DNA of 8,809 bases from contig CANJPN010000236.1 in the NCBI GenBank assembly GCA_947475855.1, forward strand, positions 1 to 8,809, read 5' to 3'. This stretch comes from Bradyrhizobiaceae bacterium. Lineage in GTDB: Bacteria > Pseudomonadota > Alphaproteobacteria > Rhizobiales > Hyphomicrobiaceae. Each line of letters begins with the position of its first letter. The first letter of the stretch is position 1. Shown here one piece after another: positions 1 through 5,779 of this stretch. The notes beneath the pieces were generated by a model that saw only the letters and a program-made list of their open reading frames with translations, ran no database searches and had not been told where the DNA came from. Made by a program: the position numbers and the translations under genes.

Positions 1-13
1 CAAGAAGATCCAT
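1..13 (-). CDS. tctA: TctA large permease subunit, first four codons only (partial)
   Basis: An ATG on the minus strand at 13 opens a frame reading M-D-L-L before the window ends. It is preceded at five bases by the purine-rich GGCAGG (19-24) and starts 10 bases after the tctB stop codon. In the tripartite tricarboxylate transporter family, TctA is the large permease of about 500 residues, usually encoded next to TctB, and its N-terminus often begins MD-x-L. The call therefore rests on gene order, spacing, ribosome-binding site and four residues. The rest of the gene lies outside the window and could be something else. Confidence 0.55.
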
Positions 14-23
14 CGCGGCCTGC

Positions 24-485
24 CTAGAGACGAATACCGAAATAGGAAATCTCCAGGATCGGCATCGTCATGCTGAGCCCGAACTTGAAGATCGCGAGCG
101 CTGCCGCAGCCAGCAGAACAGAAAGCAGAATCCCTTCGAAGAACCGGAATTCCGGACCACCGACCATTCCTAGAAACACCACGGCCGCAGCCGCTGGCAA
201 CAATCCGAAATTGCCGATCAGAGCCGCAAAAGCGAGTACGGCGATCGTGACCATGATCATCGGACGCCAGTGCAGTCCCTCCGGCCTCTCGCCGCCAACG
301 ATAAGCCCCTTGACCCCGACGAACAGCCCGATCGCCACCAGGAAACCGCATAGTACGCGCGGAAAGTACCCCGGCCCCATCCGGAACGCCGTACCCATCG
401 CATAGTCCTGGCCCAGCCACAGCCCCGTGGCACCGACAAGAATGAACATTGCCCCCGACAGCACGTCCTTGTTCAGTATCGACAT
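24..485 (-). CDS. tctB: TctB small membrane subunit of a tripartite tricarboxylate (TTT) transporter
   Basis: This encodes a 153-residue membrane protein of the TctB family, the small subunit that partners the TctA permease in the inner membrane. With a periplasmic TctC binding protein the complex imports carboxylates such as citrate and, in various bacteria, aromatic or dicarboxylic acids. The family hallmark G-T-A-x-R-M-G-P-G-Y-F-P is at residues 31-42. Hydrophobic segments lie near residues 9-25, 43-64, 76-92 and 95-110, with a last one at 117-135. I chose the ATG at 485, which has GCAGGG five bases upstream. A GTG at 521 in the same frame would add 12 polar residues not expected in the family. 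The gene follows the amidohydrolase gene by 55 bases on the same strand and is followed by a probable tctA, so all three look co-transcribed. No tctC is in the window. Family assignment is firm; the substrate is unknown. Confidence 0.88.
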   Translation of the reverse strand: MSILNKDVLSGAMFILVGATGLWLGQDYAMGTAFRMGPGYFPRVLCGFLVAIGLFVGVKGLIVGGERPEGLHWRPMIMVTIAVLAFAALIGNFGLLPAAAAVVFLGMVGGPEFRFFEGILLSVLLAAAALAIFKFGLSMTMPILEISYFGIRL

Positions 486-540
486 TGCAACCCTGCCCTT
501 CGAATTCCCCGTCAGCGTCACGAACCCATGCAGGGGACCT

Positions 541-1509
541 TCACAGCTTCAACAGGCGCTTGGCATTGCCCGACAGCAGCTTCACCTTGTCTTCGTTGCA
601 GATCGGCAGATTTGGAATCCAGTTCATGCCATCGGGGTTGTCCACGAAGGGATAGTCGATCGCGAAAAGAATACGGTCGATGCCCATCTCCATCATCGTG
701 CACAGCAACGCGGGATTGGAAAAGTTGCCTGATGTCGTGACGTAGAAGTTGCTCGAGAACACTTCGCGGAAACTGCGGCTCATGCGCTTGGCGCCGGGAC
801 GCGCGAGCGCTTGGTCGATGCGCCAGACGAGGAACGGCAGCGTCTCGCCGAAGTGCCCCAGGATCAAATTCATCTTGGGATGGCGCTCGAACACGCCGCC
901 CAGCACCATCCGTATGGCGATGGTCGCCGTCTCGACGGTGAAGCCCCAGGCCGCCCGGATCACCATCGGGAAGTCCTTGGCGTACTTGCTGTAATAGACG
1001 TCGGCGACCACGGGATGAGGTACCGATGGATGCAGATAGATCGGCACGCCGAGCCGCTCAGCAGTCGCCCATATCGGATCGAACTTCGGCTCGTCGAGGA
1101 ACTCACCATTGGCGAGACCGTGGATCATCGCCCCCTTGAACCCGGCCTTCACGCAGCGCTCCAACTCGACGGCCGCGAGTTCAGGAATGGCCGTCGGCAA
1201 AGCTGCAAACGCCGCAAAGCGCTTCGGATACTTCGCGCACGCCTCGCCGAGCCTGTCGTTGACCTTGCGCGCCAGGTCGCCGGCGATGTCCGCGCCGATC
1301 TTCTGCAGCGAAGGCGCGCCGTGCGAGAGTACCTGCATGTCGACCCCGGTCGCATCCATATGCGAGATCCGGTAGTCTCCCAGATCATAGAGACGCTTGA
1401 GCATCTCAGGATCGCGCGAGCCCTCTACGCCCTGGTAGTGGCTGGTCAACTCCTTGTCCCAGTAGTGCTCCTCGATCGCGATCACCGGGCAATTTGGCTT
1501 GGCCGTCAT
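541..1509 (-). CDS. Amidohydrolase-2 family protein, probable metal-dependent non-oxidative decarboxylase of an aromatic acid
   Basis: The 322-residue product is a cytosolic TIM-barrel enzyme of the amidohydrolase-2 (ACMSD-like) group. Expected metal and catalytic positions are visible: E13 and H15 in the EEH motif, H160 in YLHP, H219 in ILGHFGE and D285 in AIDYPF. WRID (229-232) and V-T-T-S-G-N-F (257-263) also match. The E-x-H start, in place of the H-x-H of classical amidohydrolases, together with the other motifs, is what I recall of gamma-resorcylate decarboxylase and of LigW, the 5-carboxyvanillate decarboxylase. Length agrees with both. The likely reaction is removal of CO2 from a hydroxylated aromatic acid, but some relatives hydrolyse other bonds, so no gene symbol is given. 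The ATG at 1509 has a GGGGAA-like site six or so bases upstream. The gene heads the operon with tctB and tctA, implying that the transporter brings in its substrate or a precursor. Confidence 0.85.
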   Translation of the reverse strand: MTAKPNCPVIAIEEHYWDKELTSHYQGVEGSRDPEMLKRLYDLGDYRISHMDATGVDMQVLSHGAPSLQKIGADIAGDLARKVNDRLGEACAKYPKRFAAFAALPTAIPELAAVELERCVKAGFKGAMIHGLANGEFLDEPKFDPIWATAERLGVPIYLHPSVPHPVVADVYYSKYAKDFPMVIRAAWGFTVETATIAIRMVLGGVFERHPKMNLILGHFGETLPFLVWRIDQALARPGAKRMSRSFREVFSSNFYVTTSGNFSNPALLCTMMEMGIDRILFAIDYPFVDNPDGMNWIPNLPICNEDKVKLLSGNAKRLLKL

Positions 1510-1611
1510 TCGTTTCCCCGTAAATGCAGCAGCGCGGCCACTGCCTGCGTCTGTGTCAGGCTGTTGGTAGCTGGGGATGTTACGCCGCCCATTCGGGGCT
1601 GGCTAGCTCTG

Positions 1612-1642
1612 CCGGATGGGATACGGACCTATCCCAAGCCGG
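1612..1642. promoter_or_regulatory. Candidate operator: interrupted palindrome in the divergent intergenic region
   Basis: TGGGATA at 1617-1623 and its exact complement TATCCCA at 1630-1636 are separated by six bases. They are flanked further out by CCGG at 1612-1615 and CCGG at 1639-1642. The site lies between two divergently transcribed enzyme genes, about 100 bases from each start, where a shared regulator could bind. Neither arm is followed by a T-run, and no gene ends nearby, so a terminator is unlikely. No regulator gene is present in the window, so this is a positional and symmetry argument only. Confidence 0.35.
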
Positions 1643-1691
1643 GAAAGCTGTTAGGCTAAGGCCAGGCCGCCGATTGCCCCCGGCGTGATCC

Positions 1692-1704
1692 GAAACACGG
1701 TTTC
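1692..1704. promoter_or_regulatory. Short palindrome GAAAC-ACG-GTTTC upstream of the aldolase gene
   Basis: A perfect 5-bp inverted repeat with a 3-base centre lies 33 bases before the aldolase start and about 20 bases before its ribosome-binding site. It is placed where a repressor could block transcription or where the first bases of the transcript might lie. The arms are short enough to arise by chance, so this is only a candidate. Confidence 0.2.
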
Positions 1705-1723
1705 AAAATTTCGTTCAAGGCCC

Positions 1724-1729
1724 AAGGAG
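1724..1729 (+). promoter_or_regulatory. Strong ribosome-binding site that fixes the aldolase start
   Basis: AAGGAG lies eight bases before the ATG at 1738. It is the strongest Shine-Dalgarno match in the window. It matters because the ATG it supports gives the aldolase an N-terminal extension of roughly 38 residues that the enzyme family does not need. Confidence 0.7.
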
Positions 1730-1737
1730 ACGACGAC

Positions 1738-2556
1738 ATGAAGGGACTGATATCGCATGCGCTGCGCACGGGTGGATGCAGCCATGTGGCATGCGGGTGC
1801 TTTGCCCCAGCCGACGCACGCGGCAGCGGCGGTGCAGCACTGAAATCTGCGGGTCCGGTTCCGCGCGATGTGCTGGAGGACCTTGCTGCTGCCGCTCGCA
1901 TCCTGGCGGCGCAAGGCGTAGTCGACGGATTTGGCCACGTCACGATGCGCCATCCCGCATCTCCCGATCGCTTTCTCATGTCACGCTCTCTCGCGCCTGC
2001 GCTGCAGATGCCCGATGACATCATGGAGTTCGACCTCGACTCCAACGCGATCGATGCCAAGGGGCGCCAGCCCTTCTTCGAGCGCTTTATTCACGGCCAG
2101 ATCTACAAGGCCCGCCCCGACGTCAATGCCGTCGTGCACAGCCACTCGCCGTCGGTCATACCGTTCAGCCTGACGGGCCTGCCGATGCGCGCGATGTACC
2201 ACAACGCCGCGTTCCTCTCGTTCGGCGTTCCGGTGTTCCGCATCGAGGAGAAGTTCGGCCCCACCGACATGCTCGTCGGCAACAACGACATGGGCAAGGA
2301 GCTCGCCCGCGTGCTCGGTGACAAGCAGGTCGCGCTGATGCGCGCGCATGGCAGCGTCGCGTGCGGCCCGACGCTGCAGATGGCTGTGTTCCGCGCCGTC
2401 TACACCGAGGTGAGCGCGCGCATTCAGCAGGCATGCCTGATGCATGGCCAGCCCATCGCCTCACTGTCGGACGCCGAGGCCGTCCTCGCCGATGAGGTCA
2501 ACCTCAAGTCCGGCTCGCGGGCATGGGACCTGTGGCGTCGCGCCGTGACGTTCTGA
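1738..2556 (+). CDS. Class II aldolase/adducin family protein
   Basis: This encodes a 272-residue enzyme of the class II aldolase/adducin family, metal-dependent enzymes that cleave or decarboxylate hydroxylated substrates. The group includes fuculose-phosphate aldolase, ribulose-phosphate epimerase and aromatic decarboxylases of phthalate-type pathways. Visible motifs are the core start LAAAARILAAQGVVDGFGHVT (about 49-69), E115 in FFERFIHGQIYKARPDV, the metal-binding H134 and H136 in VVHSHSPS, and the third histidine H204 in RAHG. All key residues look intact, so the enzyme is probably active. The ATG at 1738 has an AAGGAG site at eight bases. Odd feature: residues 1-40 precede the usual family start and hold three cysteines and a histidine (C14, H16, C19, C21). 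The gene is divergent from the amidohydrolase operon and convergent with the TRAP operon. Family is firm; the reaction (aldol cleavage, decarboxylation or other) cannot be told. Confidence 0.88.
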   Translation: MKGLISHALRTGGCSHVACGCFAPADARGSGGAALKSAGPVPRDVLEDLAAAARILAAQGVVDGFGHVTMRHPASPDRFLMSRSLAPALQMPDDIMEFDLDSNAIDAKGRQPFFERFIHGQIYKARPDVNAVVHSHSPSVIPFSLTGLPMRAMYHNAAFLSFGVPVFRIEEKFGPTDMLVGNNDMGKELARVLGDKQVALMRAHGSVACGPTLQMAVFRAVYTEVSARIQQACLMHGQPIASLSDAEAVLADEVNLKSGSRAWDLWRRAVTF

Positions 2557-2565
2557 GTTCATGCT

Positions 2566-2645
2566 GTAGGGTGCGGTAGCGAAGCGTACCGCACCGTCTC
2601 GCCGTGAAGTGGTGCGGTACGCGCAATCGCGCTACCGCACCCTAC
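2566..2645. repeat. 80-bp palindromic element with perfect 16-bp terminal inverted repeats (copy 1)
   Basis: The element opens GTAGGGTGCGGTAGCG (2566-2581) and closes with the exact reverse complement (2630-2645). Inside are two hairpins with identical arms: GGTGCGGTA (2570-2578) with TACCGCACC (2587-2595), and GGTGCGGTA (2611-2619) with TACCGCACC (2633-2641). It fills 80 of the 99 bases between the convergent stop codons of the aldolase and dctM genes. It is related to the element at 7783-7903 and resembles the GTAGGGTGG-type intergenic palindromes I recall from Bradyrhizobium relatives. It may act as a bidirectional terminator or mRNA 3'-end protector, although no T-run follows the stems. 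Confidence 0.85.
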
Positions 2646-2655
2646 CCCACTCATC

Positions 2656-3972
2656 TCACCCCACCAGCACCCGCGGCAGCCACGTTGCGATCGCCGGAAA
2701 GATCAGCAACAGCGCCAGCAGCACCAAGCTCATCACGATATACGGCACGACCGCCTGGAAAATGTGCATCATCGTGACTTCCGGCGGCGCCACGCCCCGC
2801 ATCGTCATCAAAAGCAGTCCGTGCGGCGGCAGCAGCAAGCCGAGCTGCATGCAGATCAGGAAGATCACGCCAAACCAGACAGGATCGATCCCAAGCCGCG
2901 CCACGATCGGCATGAACACCGGCAGCGTGATCAGCATCATGCTCACCTGATCGACGAACAGCCCGAGGAAGATCAGAATCAGCATCATCAGTGCCAGAAC
3001 CGTCATCGGCGACAGCCCCTGCCCCAGGATCGCACCGACGAGCCCTTCCGTCGCGCCTGAGAAACTCAGGATCTGCGAAAACGTGGTCGCTCCCAGGATG
3101 ATGAACAGGATCATGCCCGAGATCGCCACCGTGCCGCGCAACGACTTCATCAGTGCCTGGATCGTCAGCACGCGATAAATGAGCGCCAGCGCGAGTGTCG
3201 CGAGCGCGCCTAGCGCTGCCGACTCCGTCGGCGTCGCAAACCCGCCAGACATGGCGCCGACTACAACCGCGAAGATCGAAACCAGCGGCAGGACATAGAG
3301 CAGCAGGAGCCGCCACGTTTCCCACGCGCTGTGCTTCTCCACGTCGCCGGGCGGCGCAAGCGACGGCGTCAACTTAACCCGCACGATGATGTAGGCCACG
3401 AACGCGGCCGACAGCATCAACCCCGGCACCACCCCGCCGATCAGCAGCTTCGAGATCGAGATACCGGACAGCGAGCCGAGCAGCACCGTCAGCGCCGACG
3501 GCGGTATCAGCATGTCGACAGCGCCAATGGCCATGATCGGCCCCGTCGCCATGACCGGATGATAACCACGCGCAAGCATCACCGGCAGCATCAGCGAGCC
3601 CAGCATCGCCGTCGTGGCAATAGTTGAGCCGGAGATCGCGGAGAACACCGTGCCGGCGACAACCGCGACGATCGCAAGACGCCCCGGCACCTGCCGGATC
3701 AGCCGCTCGACGCCCTCGATCACCTTGATCGCGAGCCCCGTGTGGAACAGCACCTCGCCCATGAGAATGAATAGCGGGATCGGCGTCAGCGAAAAACTCA
3801 TCAGCGAGATCGCGGAGTTACGGACCACCTGAACGAGGCCCGCCTCGCCACCGAGAAACAGCCATGCGCCGACGATGTTGATCGCAACGAACGACAACGC
3901 CACGGGCATGCCGATGAACAGCAGCACCGTCGAGCCGCCGAGCAGCAGGAGTGCGGCCCACTCCCAGCTCAT
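2656..3972 (-). CDS. dctM: TRAP transporter large permease subunit DctM
   Basis: This encodes a 438-residue, very hydrophobic inner-membrane protein, the DctM-type subunit that carries the sodium-coupled transport path of a TRAP transporter. Family landmarks are S-G-S-T-I-A-T (114-120), I-P-P-S-A (156-160), G-G-F-A-T-P-T-E-S (243-251) and L-P-P-H-G (381-385). The C-terminal L-P-P-x-G with RGVAPPEVT is closer to my memory of the mannitol/chloroaromatic TRAP subfamily than to the C4-dicarboxylate TPPVG form. I chose the ATG at 3972, giving MSWEWAALLL as expected. The frame stays open to a GTG at 4002, but that extension is encoded by an inverted repeat and is unlikely to be used. No good ribosome-binding site is visible. 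The gene is third in dctP-dctQ-dctM and is separated from dctQ by 97 bases, where such pairs usually abut or overlap. Confidence 0.93.
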   Translation of the reverse strand: MSWEWAALLLLGGSTVLLFIGMPVALSFVAINIVGAWLFLGGEAGLVQVVRNSAISLMSFSLTPIPLFILMGEVLFHTGLAIKVIEGVERLIRQVPGRLAIVAVVAGTVFSAISGSTIATTAMLGSLMLPVMLARGYHPVMATGPIMAIGAVDMLIPPSALTVLLGSLSGISISKLLIGGVVPGLMLSAAFVAYIIVRVKLTPSLAPPGDVEKHSAWETWRLLLLYVLPLVSIFAVVVGAMSGGFATPTESAALGALATLALALIYRVLTIQALMKSLRGTVAISGMILFIILGATTFSQILSFSGATEGLVGAILGQGLSPMTVLALMMLILIFLGLFVDQVSMMLITLPVFMPIVARLGIDPVWFGVIFLICMQLGLLLPPHGLLLMTMRGVAPPEVTMMHIFQAVVPYIVMSLVLLALLLIFPAIATWLPRVLVG

Positions 3973-3985
3973 GGCGCACCCGGGA

Positions 3986-4071
3986 GATAAATGGGGACAC
4001 ACACCATTTTCAAAGCGTGTGCGCTATTATCTGACGGCGGCAGCCGAAAATGGTGTGTGTCCCCATTTATC
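3986..4071. repeat. Perfect 26-bp inverted repeat with a 34-base spacer at the dctQ/dctM junction
   Basis: Positions 3986-4011 are exactly complementary to 4046-4071; the arms carry the core GGGGACACACACCATTTTC. The right arm contains two bases of the dctQ stop codon, and the left arm ends 13 bases before the dctM start. Dispersed repeats with a GGGGACA-type core and A/T-rich edges occur in many proteobacteria, some near REP-associated transposase genes; that link is from memory. The transcript would form a very stable stem-loop just ahead of dctM. No T-run follows, so a standard intrinsic terminator is not supported. Confidence 0.9.
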
Positions 4072-4585
4072 ATGACGCCGACACCGCGTCAGCCCGCGGT
4101 GCGCGCTCGGCATTCGCCAACCGCCACATCCGGAACACGAACTCGACCGAGACGGCTACGAAGGCGATCGGCATCGGCACCATCAGCCACCACTCCGGCA
4201 TCACCAGCGTCTTGATCGATATCGCGCCGGACGAATAGCTCGCCGCCATCACCTTCCATCCGTACCAGACGAAATAGAGCGAGCACGCGAACCCGAGAAT
4301 GTCGCCCACCCATTCGAGTAGCCAGCCGACCCGAGCCGGCAGAGCGCGCAGAACAACGTCGACCCGGATGTGCTGGCCGGCCCTCAGGAGCCATGGCGCC
4401 GCCAGAAGCGTCACGACATAGAGAACGTACTCCGACACCTCGTTGCTCCACGAGATGCCCGAGCGCGCGATGTTGCGCAGACCAACGTCCGCACCGATCA
4501 GCAGCGTCATGAACAGCAGCAGCAGGCAAGCGACGAGCATCATCGCGTCGAGCAGGCGGCCGAAAACAGCCGAGGCACGGTGCAT
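4070..4585 (-). CDS. dctQ: TRAP transporter small permease subunit DctQ
   Basis: This encodes a 171-residue inner-membrane protein of the DctQ family, the small four-helix subunit that binds DctM and is needed for TRAP transport. Predicted membrane segments lie near residues 13-32, 50-68, 88-108 and 134-153. Family features are W46 and E49 in the S-W-S-N-E-V-S-E-Y stretch, G-Q-H-I-R-V-D (70-76) and P-E-W-W-L (130-134). The ATG at 4585 has GAGGG about eight bases upstream. The gene lies 162 bases after dctP and 97 bases before dctM, both gaps being occupied by palindromic repeats. Its stop codon TGA overlaps the edge of the 26-bp inverted repeat. The last codons include a TCATGA that could once have been the start of an overlapping dctM. 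Confidence 0.92.
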   Translation of the reverse strand: MHRASAVFGRLLDAMMLVACLLLLFMTLLIGADVGLRNIARSGISWSNEVSEYVLYVVTLLAAPWLLRAGQHIRVDVVLRALPARVGWLLEWVGDILGFACSLYFVWYGWKVMAASYSSGAISIKTLVMPEWWLMVPMPIAFVAVSVEFVFRMWRLANAERAPRADAVSAS

Positions 4586-4618
4586 TCAACTGCCCTCATC
4601 GGCACGATCGGGAACCAC

Positions 4619-4721
4619 TCCCCTCCCCTCGATGGGCAGGGGTCGGGGGTGGGGTGAAGCCGAGAGCGCAACGATCAATGTTTCCCCCACCCCTAGCCCC
4701 TCCCCACAAGGGGGAGGGGGA
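4619..4721. repeat. GC-rich palindromic doublet between dctP and dctQ
   Basis: The two ends are imperfect inverted copies of each other, each holding its own hairpin. On the right, CCCCTCCCC (4697-4705) pairs exactly with GGGGAGGGG (4711-4719) around a five-base loop. On the left, CCCCTCCC (4620-4627) pairs with GGGCAGGGG (4634-4642) with one bulged base. The inner flanks, GGGGGTGGGG (4645-4654) and CCCCCACCCC (4684-4693), are also complementary. Repeats of this CCCCTCCCC type are, from memory, frequent between genes in Hyphomicrobiales. As RNA it could end, slow or process the operon transcript after dctP. Confidence 0.85.
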
Positions 4722-4747
4722 CAGGCTATGCTTGCCCCAGCCCACAG

Positions 4748-5725
4748 TCATTTCGCCGAGAAGAACTCGCGCAGTTTCGGACCGTGGACCGGGCTCTGCT
4801 TGATGATGCCGTCCCACGCCGCGTCGTAGGCGGTCTTGAGATACTTGTCGGCGTCGGCGCCCTTGAACTCGATCGTCTGGATACCGGCCGCCTTCATCTT
4901 CTCGATGTCGGCTGCATTCTCCTTGGCCTCGACCGCCTGGAACCCGTTCTCGAGCTCAGCTGCCGCATCCGCGATGATCTTCTTCTGCTCGTCGTTGAGC
5001 TTGTTCCACGACGTCAGGTTGACGACCACCGACACTTCCGCGCGGTAGAAGCCGGGATCGACCCGGAACTTCGTCTTCTCGTGCCAGCCCAGATCGAAGA
5101 TGCCGGCCGTCGGCCAGCCGTAGCCGTCGACCACGCCACGCTCCAGTGCCGTGTAGACCTCGCCCGGCGCGGTCTGCACGACGGTAGCACCCAGCGCGGA
5201 GAAGAACTCGCGATAGACCGGTGTGATGCGCAGCTTCAGCCCCGTGAGATCGGGCTTGGTGATCGGCTTCGTCAGATAGATGTGGAACGGCGTGTTCTGG
5301 AACTGCCGCGCCAGCATCATCGCATTCATCTTTTCCTTGTAGATGCCCATCATGTAGTCGAAGCCACCGTTCTTACGAAGCTCCGCCATCGAGTTCTGCG
5401 TGAGTTTCCAGGCGTCCGACTCCGGGAACACGTTCGTGTAGAACGCGCCGGTAACGTTGGCGATATCGACCACGCCGCCCTGCAGGGCCTTGCCGACCTC
5501 GAATGGCGGCATCGCCTTGGGCCCGCCAATGTAATTGATGCGGATCTTGCCCTTGCCCGTTTCGTTGACTTTGTCGATGAAGCCTTCGAACCCGCGGGAG
5601 TTGATGGTCTTTTCGGCAAACGAAGTGATGCCCCGCAGCACGACTTCCTGTGCGAAGGCGAGCCCGGCCCAGCCCAAGCCCGCAGCCGCGACGGCAGCGC
5701 CCATTGCAATCCTGCGAGCAGACAT
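4748..5725 (-). CDS. dctP: TRAP transporter periplasmic substrate-binding protein DctP
   Basis: This encodes a 325-residue secreted binding protein of the DctP family that captures a carboxylate in the periplasm and hands it to DctQM. The N-terminus is a signal peptide: charged M-S-A-R-R, a hydrophobic stretch, and a probable cut after A-F-A at residue 25. R166 in G-L-K-L-R-I is at the position of the conserved arginine that holds the ligand carboxylate. The P-G-E-V-Y-T-A-L-E-x-G-V-V-D-G stretch (187-201) is also characteristic. I chose the ATG at 5725 because GGGAGG (5731-5736) precedes it by five bases and the signal peptide then starts properly. The frame is open to 5761, adding 12 residues ahead of the signal. 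The gene is first in the TRAP operon and divergent from the mutase gene. The ligand is unknown; context points to an aromatic or dicarboxylic acid. Confidence 0.94.
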   Translation of the reverse strand: MSARRIAMGAAVAAAGLGWAGLAFAQEVVLRGITSFAEKTINSRGFEGFIDKVNETGKGKIRINYIGGPKAMPPFEVGKALQGGVVDIANVTGAFYTNVFPESDAWKLTQNSMAELRKNGGFDYMMGIYKEKMNAMMLARQFQNTPFHIYLTKPITKPDLTGLKLRITPVYREFFSALGATVVQTAPGEVYTALERGVVDGYGWPTAGIFDLGWHEKTKFRVDPGFYRAEVSVVVNLTSWNKLNDEQKKIIADAAAELENGFQAVEAKENAADIEKMKAAGIQTIEFKGADADKYLKTAYDAAWDGIIKQSPVHGPKLREFFSAK

Positions 5726-5730
5726 TCGAA

Positions 5731-5736
5731 CCTCCC
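5731..5736 (-). promoter_or_regulatory. Ribosome-binding site that fixes the dctP start
   Basis: GGGAGG on the minus strand lies five bases before the ATG at 5725. This selects the internal start over the upstream one at 5761 and places the signal peptide at the protein's N-terminus. Confidence 0.65.
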
Positions 5737-5773
5737 AACACGCCAAGGCCTTTCCGGCCAACCGAGCGACGCT

Positions 5774-5779
5774 ACTATA
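5774..5779 (-). promoter_or_regulatory. Possible -10 box for the dctPQM operon
   Basis: TATAGT on the minus strand matches five of six bases of the sigma-70 -10 consensus. It would give a leader of roughly 40 bases before dctP. No convincing -35 hexamer lies at the right distance, so the promoter may need an activator or the match may be chance. Confidence 0.25.

Noticed and set aside
811..1659. Long plus-strand open frame (282 codons) opposite the amidohydrolase gene
   Set aside because: It lies antisense to a gene with clear catalytic motifs, has an Arg/His-rich low-information composition, and is explained by the third-position GC bias of the true gene.
1510..1737. A small gene in the divergent gap
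   Set aside because: The open frames here are extensions of antisense shadows, without ribosome-binding sites or recognisable products. The gap is better explained as regulatory.
2566..2645. A CRISPR-like repeat array, suggested by the repeated GGTGCGGTA/TACCGCACC units
   Set aside because: There are only two palindromic hairpins in mirror arrangement, with no regular direct repeats or unique spacers and no cas genes.
3973..4002. Longer dctM start at a GTG (4002)
   Set aside because: The added residues are encoded by the inverted repeat, no ribosome-binding site precedes the GTG, and the family N-terminus fits the ATG at 3972.
3986..4071. The 26-bp inverted repeat as an intrinsic terminator between dctQ and dctM
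   Set aside because: No T-run follows the stem on the transcribed strand, and stopping there would block dctM, which the transporter needs.
4697..4719. CCCCTCCCC hairpin as a simple Rho-independent terminator after dctP
   Set aside because: The bases after the stem on the minus strand are G-rich, not T-rich, and dctQ continues the operon. It is better described as part of a repeat.
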